From contig JAVTVY010018755.1 in the NCBI GenBank assembly GCA_036873755.1, positions 1 to 64,000 of the forward strand: a stretch of DNA of 64,000 nt, given 5' to 3'. Positions 54,101 through 63,100 of the stretch are shown here, piece by piece. A program made the translations under genes and the position numbers. Position 1 is the first letter of the stretch; each line of letters opens with the position of its first letter. The notes under the pieces are model-generated. The model had not been told where the DNA came from and searched no databases. It saw only the letters and a program-made list of their open reading frames with translations. This stretch comes from Hanleya hanleyi (Eukaryota; Mollusca; Polyplacophora; Lepidopleurida; Hanleyidae).

Positions 54101-57100
54101 ATGTTTTTTTTGTTGTTTTTTTTCTCGATCGGGAGACGTTGATGACACTGACAGATTTATCTCCTTCCTCTAGCTCTGCATTGCCAAGATCAATGTCCTC
54201 ACTTCACGATGTTGACCATCATCCTAATGCATGGCACGATCATACGTAGAAACTTCTGCTTATAGCCATGCAGTAATGGATGATATCTGAGTATATTAGG
54301 GCATTTCCCAATTGATCACCTCCGATTGATCCCATGAGATCCGAAATCGGCGCAATCACATTCATAAAACGAGGACACACCTCCAGAAAGCCATCGACTG
54401 AAATGATCCCTTGGTGGGCCTCGAAATGCCCCTATCACAAAATAAAAAGCATATCATTTTCCTGTGAACTGTCACTGATGTTATTAATTTAAAATAGGTA
54501 AGGTCGTTAGTAATATAATTTTTCTTAAGAAAAACAAAGAAGCATGCGCCATTAGAGTGAGAACTAACATAGCTGATTCGCACAACTTCGTTTTGGTCTC
54601 GCATAGAATCCCCCAGTCTTGCGCTTCTGCACTCAAATGAGACTGATATGTCTGATGTCGGAGATGCCCAGGTCAAACTATTTAAATACAGATAATTTCA
54701 ATGGCTTGTTTAAATGCGGTGGGCATGTGACTTGATGCTTCAGGAACAACTTTCGAAGAGGATTATGTCCCTCCAGAAATATGTCCTTTGCGGCTGAGAA
54801 GTGGCACCGTGTGAAATACATGCCAAATCATAGCGATAAGCTAAGGGTAGTGTTAAGTGAAACGTGAAATGCACTTAGCAAGCTAAGATGGATGTTGACT
54901 CAGTGGGCTCATTTCTCTCAACAGACTTCCACTATTAGGGAGTTCAGTGTAACATGTCAACTAAATGTTCAATTATGAGATTAAATTTGTTGGAATAATA
55001 TTTTCTTAAATATCATAACAGCAGGGGGGTTTTAGGCACTTTTTCATCTAGGTAACTCAGATTAAAAACTTGAATTTGAAGAATTGAGTTTTTGAGAAAT
55101 TTTGAACTTGAGATTTGCCCCAAACAATTGAGTTTTTTATTGATGGGAAAATGCGCGCCAAACACGCGCAAAAAAAATTGTTATATTGGATAAATATTGA
55201 ATTCTTCAAGAGATAAGTCGAGTTCCCAAATGAAAATGTTGAATTGTCGTGACAAAATAATCAAGCAAGATAATTGTTGTTGTTGTTGCCTTCACTCGAT
55301 CAACTCGCGAGTGCTACGTTAGCATGTCTGGATCAAGTCAAAATCGGCACGGGCAACGCAACGTTCATGTTCGTGTGTTAGCTGCCCGTGTTGGCAAGCA
55401 CGATTATCTTCCAATTAAAATACTCAGTGACAAAGTTTTATTCAGCTTTTATTCTCTGCAATAAAACATAGGAATCACTCCGCTTGTTCTGGTTTAGATA
55501 TCGAATTGATGTTGCCAGGCATGAACAGTCGATAGAAATATAAGCTGATCGCGCCAGATCGTGCCAGTCATTCTAGTGAACTTCATTTTATTTATCCATT
55601 AGCTTTGCCTATCAAGCAAGGTACTTTATTCGCTAATCACAGCGCCCTCAACGAGCAGATCAATTACATAAAGGGAGATCACTTCCAAGCAGCTGTCGTA
55701 AAAATCTCACGAGAGCCCATTTAGCAGTATGCGCAAAGACGTTTTCGCGCAAGTTCTGCCTTTTTTCAAACCGGAAGTTTAGAAGTTTAGATTAACAATT
55801 TGGGCTTGAAAGACAGACTTCCCTTCATCGGAGACAACCCAAATTGTTACGAATTTCCAGATCAATATCTTCTCCACATTTGGCCCTGTGACCGTAAGTC
55901 CCAACTCTGCTTTGTTTTTTCACAATTTTGCGGACAAGGCAATTTTTCCCCCCATGAGACCAAACTGATGCAATAAGGCTGCATGCTTCGCGGCAGCCTT
56001 AATTATGATAGATACCGGCCTCTTGTTGTATTATTTCATCAAATTAGTGCTCTAGTAGATTGGATCACAACAATATTATCATCCTCGCGAGCCAGTGTAT
56101 CAATCGATAGGTTACGATCGATACACTGGCTTGGTTAGTTACCAATATCAGTTCTGGATATAAATAGCTCGGGGTTTCCACTAAACCAAACCAATCAGTA
56201 AGCGCGCTGAAGCAGCTCATCAGGCCAATCCACAGCGAGGTTTGAGTTTTGACTGGTTTGAATTCCATTGCTGGCCAGACTACCTTTGAAATCAACATCG
56301 GGTGTCAAAGCGAAAATCGCAGGCTTCAGATACCGACGCGCTAATTCAAAACAACCACTGGAGATGAAATGTACGAGATTGTGTAATAGACGCAACGACT
56401 CGAGAACTCATCCGAATCGGCAAAAGGGTCCAGGTAAAAGGATTTAGGGATTACCTGGACTTGTGCAGATGCAATATTATAGGTGAAATAATGCACTTTC
56501 AGTCATTGAATTATTAGAGTATTATTGTATGTGCCAATTCTGACCTACCTGTACGACTGATTGGAGAAAAATATATAACTTGATGACCTGTCAAGTTTCT
56601 CAAGTAACATATTTTAATTGAGGAATTACTGGCAATTGTAGAATAAATAAATATATATGGCAGTATTTTTGTTGTAATGAACTAGAGAACCGGGCCGCAA
56701 CTCGATGTGGAGACCTCTAACTATGAGAACCAGTGCCTTACTGACTAAGCTAAAGGAGAAATCCCGCTAGCTTGTGACGAAGCACTGTGCTCTCCCTGAA
56801 CATTCCACGACTAACCTAACAAGCTACTCCATACCCTCCCTCAAACCAACTCACTCAACAATCACATCATCATCCACAACACTTCCATCATGATTGTCGA
56901 CTCACTCCACTCCCATCCCGCCAGACTCTGCTTTGTTATAATGGTTGAGCGCACTCAAACAGGACTCAATCTGGGAACCTCTTGGTTTGGAGACCAGCGC
57001 CCTACTGGCTAAGCCTTATCTCACTAGCTACGAGCTAAGACAGAAACTGATGATCCTGCCAGAAATATGAAACATTTTGTTCTAAATTGTTCTCTATATT

Positions 57101-60100
57101 TATTGCAAAGAATTTGGTTATGAATGTTTTTATTGGCTGTATTTTCTCCCAGATGGTCAGTCTATACCAGTCCCATCAGCACTCCTGTTTTCTATACCTG
57201 GGCAGTATACTGGTGGATGAATATGGAGAAGATCAGGGCTGTATTACTGGCCTCTTAGAAATGTTACAGGTAAAACTCACACATTCTTCACTGATCAGGG
57301 CTGTATTATTGGCCTCTTAGAAATATTACAGGTAAAACTCACATAATCTTCACTGATCAGGGCTGTATTACTGGCCTCTTAGAAATGTTACAGGTAAAAC
57401 TCACACATTCTTCACTGATCAGGGCTGTATTACTGGCCTCTTAGAAATGTTACAGGTAAAACTCACACATTCTTCACTGATGAGGGCTGTATTATTGGCC
57501 TCTTAGAAATATTACAGGTAAAACTCACATAATCTTCACTGATCAGGGCTGTATTACTGGCCTCTTAGAAATGTTACAGGTAAAACTCACACATTCTTCA
57601 CTGATCAGGGCTGTATTATTGGCCTCTTAGAAATATTACAGGTAAAACTCACATAATCTTCACTGATCAGGGCTGTGTTACTGGCCTCTTAGAAATGTTA
57701 CAGGTAAAACTCACACATTCTTCACTGATCAGGGCTGTATTACTGGCCTCTTAGAAATGTTACAGGTAAAACTCACACATTCTTCACTGATCAGGGCTGT
57801 ATTACTGGCCTCTTAGAAATGTTACAGGTAAAATTCACACATTCTTCACTGATCAGGGCTGTATTACTGGCCTCTTAGAAATGTTACAGGTAAAACTCAC
57901 ATAATCTTCACTGATCAGGGCTGTATTACTGGCCTCTTAGAAATGTTACAGGTTCAACTCACATAATCTTCACTGATCAGGGCTGTATTACTGGCCTCTT
58001 AGAAATGTTACAGGTAAAACTCACATAATCTTCACTGATCAGGGCTGTATTACTGGCTTCTTAGAAATATTACAGGTAAAACTCACATAATCTTCACTGA
58101 TCAAGGCTGTATTATTGACCTCTTAGAAATGTTACAGGTAAAACTCACATAATCTTCACTGATCAGGGCTGTATTACTGGCCTCTTAGAAATGTTACAGG
58201 TAAAACTCACACATTCTTCACTGATCAGGGCTGTATTACTGGCCTCTTAGAAATATTACAGGTAAAACTCACACAATCTTCACTGATCAGGGCTGTATTA
58301 CTGGCCTCTTAGAAATGTTACAGGTAAAACTCACACATTCTTCACTGATCAGGGCTGTATTACTGGCCTCTTAGAAATGTTACAGGTAAAACTCACATAA
58401 TCTTCACTGATCAGGGCTGTATTATTGGCCTCTTAGAAATGTTACAGATAAAACTCACATAATCTTCACTGATCAGGGCTGTATTACTGGCCTCTTAGAA
58501 TTGTTACAGGTAAAACTCACACAGTCTTCACTGATCAGGGCTGTATTATTGGCCTCTTAGAAATATTACAGGTAAAACTCACATAATCTTCACTGATCAA
58601 GCTGTATTATTTACCTCTTAGAAATGTTACAGGTAAAACTCACATAATCTTCACTGATCAGGGCTGTATTACTGGCCTCTTAGAAATGTTACAGGTAAAA
58701 CTCACATAATCTTCACTGATCAGGGCTGTATTATTGGCTTCTTAGAAATATTACAGGTAAAACTCACATAATCTTCACTGATCAAGGGCTGTATTACTGG
58801 CCTCTTAGAAATGTTACAGGTAAAACTCACACATTCTTCACTGATCAGGGCTGTATTACTGGCCTCTTAGAAATATTACAGGTAAAACTCACACACTTCA
58901 CTGATCAGGGCTGTATTACTGGCCTCTTAGAAATGTTACAGGTAAAACTCACACATTCTTCACTGATCAGGGCTGTATTACTGGCCTCTTAGAAATGTTA
59001 CAGGTAAAACTCACATAATCTTCACTGATCAGGGCTGTATTACTGGCCTCTTAGAAATGTTACAGGTAAAACTCACACATTCTTCACTGATCAGGGCTGT
59101 ATTACTGGCCTCTTAGAAATATTACAGGTAAAACTCACACAATCTTCACTGATCAGGGCTGTATTACTGGCCTCTTAGAAATGTTACAGGTAAAACTCAC
59201 ACATTCTTCACTGATCAGGGCTGTATTACTGGCCTCTTAGAAATGTTACAGGTAAAACTCACATAATCTTCACTGATCAGGGCTGTATTATTGGCCTCTT
59301 AGAAATGTTACAGGTAAAACTCACATAATCTTCACTGATCAGGGCTGTATTACTGGCCTCTTAGAAATGTTACAGGTAAAACTCACACAGTCTTCACTGA
59401 TCAGGGCTGTATTATTGGCCTCTTAGAAATGTTATGGGTAAAACTCACACAATCGTCAACATGGTTCAATGGAATATTCTCCAGCCCTCATATAACACCA
59501 AATGGGCCAGTCGTGTAATCTTTATCAGACAAAACCTGTGAAAACCTGAGTAAACTGTCCAACATCTAAATATCGACACTATCTCATGTGTCCCAATACT
59601 TAAATTTAAGGTATTTTTAGCCCACCATTGTGGGGTCTAGTTGTGCAAGATACCTTTTCTAGTCCGATTCGAAAATCCAATATGGCCACCAGGCAGCCAT
59701 CTTGGATTTCCCCATGAAACCTTGTTACCGCGATTTCTCAGGAACTACTGCATGGATCTTTTTCAAATTTGGTACACAGGTTCCCCTTGGGGTCTAGTTG
59801 TGCAAGAAACCTTTTCTGGTCCGATTGGAAATTCCAATATGGCCACCAGGCAGCCATCTTGGATTTCCCCAGGAAACCTTGTTATCGCGTTTTCTCAGGA
59901 ACTACTGCTTAGATCTTTCTCAAATTTGGTACACATGTCCCACATGGGGTCTAGTTGAGCAAGATACCTTTTCTGGTCTGATTCGAAAATCCAATATGGC
60001 CATCAGGCAGCCATCTTGGATTTCCCAATGAAACCTTGTTATCGCGATTTCTCAGGAACTACTGCATGGATCTTTCTCAAATTTGGTACACAGGTTCCCC

Positions 60101-63100
60101 TTGGGGTCTAGTTGTGCAAGATACCTTTTCTGGTCCGATTCGAAAATCCAATATGGCCACCAGGCAGCCATCTTGGATTTCTCCATGAAACTTTATCGCG
60201 ATTTCTCAGGAACTACTGCTTGGATCTTTCTCAAATTTGGTACACAGGTTTGCCTTGGGGTCTAGTTGTGCAAGATACCTTTTCTGGTCTGATTCGAAAA
60301 TCCAATATGGCCACCAGGCGGCTATCTTGTATTTCCCCCCATCAAACTTCATCACGATTTCTCAGGAACTACTGCATTGATCTTTCTCAACTTTGATACA
60401 CAGGTTCCCCTTGGGGTCTAGTTGTGCAGGACACCATTTTCGGTCCGAATCGAAAATCCAATATGGCCACAAGGCGGCCACCTTGGATTTCCCCATGAAA
60501 CCTTGTTATCGTGATTTCTCAGAAACTACTTCATGGATCTTTCTCAAATTTGGTACACAGGTTCGCCTTGGGGTCTAGTTGTGCAAGATACCTTTTCTGG
60601 TCCGATTCGAAAATCCAATATAGCCACCAGGCAGCCATCTTAGATTTCCCCATGAAACTTTGTTATCGTCATTTCTCAGGAAGTACTGCATGGATCTTTC
60701 TAAAATTTGGTACACAGGTTCACTTTATGATCTAGTTGTGCAAGATACCTTTTTCGGTTCAAATTGAAAATCCAATATGGCCACCAGGCGGCCATCTTAG
60801 ATTTCCCCATGAAACTTTATCGTGATTTCTCAGGAAGTACTGGCTGGATCTTTCTCAGATTTGGTAGACAGGTTGTTCTTGTGGTCCAGTTGTGCAACAT
60901 ACCTTTTCTGGTCCGATTCCAAAATCCAATATGTCCATCAGGCGGCCATCTTGGATTTCCCCATGAAACTTTGTTATTGCGATTTCTCAGCAACTACTAC
61001 ATGGATCTTTATCAAATTTGGTACACAGGTTCCCCTTGTCGCCTAGCTGTCCAAGATACCTTTTCTGGTCCGATTCGAAAATCCAATATGGCCACCAGGC
61101 GCCCATCTTGGATTTCCCAATGAAACTTTGTTATCGTGATTTCTCAAGAAGTACTGCATGGATCTTCCCCAAATTTGGTACACAGATTCCCCTTGTGGCC
61201 CAGTTGTGCAAGATAACTTTTTTGTTCCGATTCGAAAATCCAATATGGCTGCCAGGTGGCCATCTTGAATTTCCCCTTGAAACATTGTTATCGTGAATTC
61301 TCAGGAAATATTTCATGGATCTTTCTGAAATGTGGTACACAGGTCCCACATGGGGCCTAATGTGCAAGATACCTTTTTTGGTCCGATTCGAAAATCCAAT
61401 TAATACGGTATTCCCGAGTTGTGACGTTGCTTCACAAGAGTCGGCGGATCAAACGGTGGGGCATATTCTATATATTGACTATAGAGAATATCCATATCTT
61501 CACCTTCCATATCAAGGAGTTCAAATAATTCGGAATTAAAATGTATTTCTTCAAATGTTAAATTAGTTTTCTTTAGTCCATGCAGTTGCAAGTGAACTGC
61601 CCCACTCTTTCGTCTGCCGGCGTGTCAGCTACATGAAGGGACGTCACTCTTGTGACACAATGTCACAACTCGACAACTGTAAACTACTGCATGTTTCGAT
61701 CCAAGGGAAATAATCAGGATTCAGACACTTTCAAATTCGAAGTTTCAACATTACTGCGCGGACCGGATCCCTTCAGTATTAAGTATTGTACCATCTTAAT
61801 ATTTTCGAGCATCAGTCCAGTAAACAGAACAAAATTAGCATTCATTCCTAATTATAAAGTCTGAAGTATGCCAAAGTGTCAAAGAGATTTTTCTTCGCTT
61901 CCAGTACCCAATGATGACACATGCAAAAAAATAAATAAAATAAAAATACTACAAAACGGAGACGAAGGATCCTCCGGACATGTACATTCACTTACAGACT
62001 AACTTTGCTCATTTCTCTTGTACTATAACAACTGACATAAGTACAGTTTCTAGAAATCTTGAAACTCCTTGAAACTTAGAAAGATTATATCTTGGTGTTT
62101 TCCAGTGTCCCTTTTTCGATCTTTTTGGCTCAGATTCGAAATTCTGTAAACAAAATTACAACTCAATCGTCTTAGTAACAATGGACAAAAAGATCCTCTT
62201 GTCATTAGCTTACAATTATCGGACAATGGTGGGTGCCAAGATCCTTCAGGATCTCTCGTGATCCTTGATAAACCATGAACCATGTCAAAACCGACACTAT
62301 AATCTGGTCCCAAGCAGGGTCGGTTTGCACAGATTTCGCTGTATTCAAAGAAAATATAGAAAACTTTTGCATTCTTACCTTTAACATGATTATGACAAAA
62401 TCTTTTGTTTTCATTACAGGCATTTTGTGTACCTACATTCAAAATATTAGAAGAACACAATGGATTACGGAATCACCCTGATACAGTAGATGATCTATTT
62501 AGATTATGTTTACGGTAGGTACTCTCTAATCTTGCATGTTCTTCTTTATATTTCTGTCATCGGGTTAGAAAGATATATCTTTATGGTATCTTAAGTATAT
62601 CCCAGGTATCTTTATATGTTGTGTTAATTGATATCTTGCCTATGAATGATATTGACTTCATTATGGATAAAAGAGAATGTTCGGACTCGGTATGTATTCC
62701 CAATAGTAGTTCATTTAGTATCCAGGACTCGTTCCTTCTCGCTAAAACCAGGGATGTCTCTATCCTAGATACCCCTAGTACACTTGTTAATGAATCGTGT
62801 TCGTGGATAATGCAACTGTAATTTTCAACCACTTGGCAAAGCAACATCCTGCTTATATTGACCAATCAGATCACTCAAACAAGTAAAGCAGGTTATGTGA
62901 GTGTAAGTGGGTGGAACGCAGTTTGCTATGCAAAATGGTCAAGGTTTCGCCTTTGGCTTAAAAAGAAACCTTGACATTGTGATGATGTGATTCGGTAAGT
63001 GATGACCTTTCTTTGTCTCCCCTAAGGTTCATCCAGAGGTCGCCTGTGTCTTATCTCCAGTGTCAAATGGCCAAACCCGTCTTATGTTGTGCAATAGCTG

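Larger units (their letters stand above)
53346..57152 (+). other. TNPO3 intron 21, remainder
   Basis: No exon was recognised. An ACTCAAT/GAGTTT-rich patch at about 55050-55260 resembles the interior of the CAGGG transposons. A palindrome lies at 56092-56131 and tRNA-derived sequence at 56700-57020. Confidence 0.4.

Noticed and set aside
56700..57020. Functional tRNA genes on the minus strand
   Set aside because: A boxes are recognisable but B boxes and acceptor stems are degraded; they look like SINE relics.
59641..61367. Similar ORFs in the second satellite array
   Set aside because: Same satellite in reverse orientation; no independent coding evidence.
62050..62460. 136-codon minus-strand ORF
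   Set aside because: It crosses the head of the Helentron-like element and runs antisense through TNPO3 exon 23.
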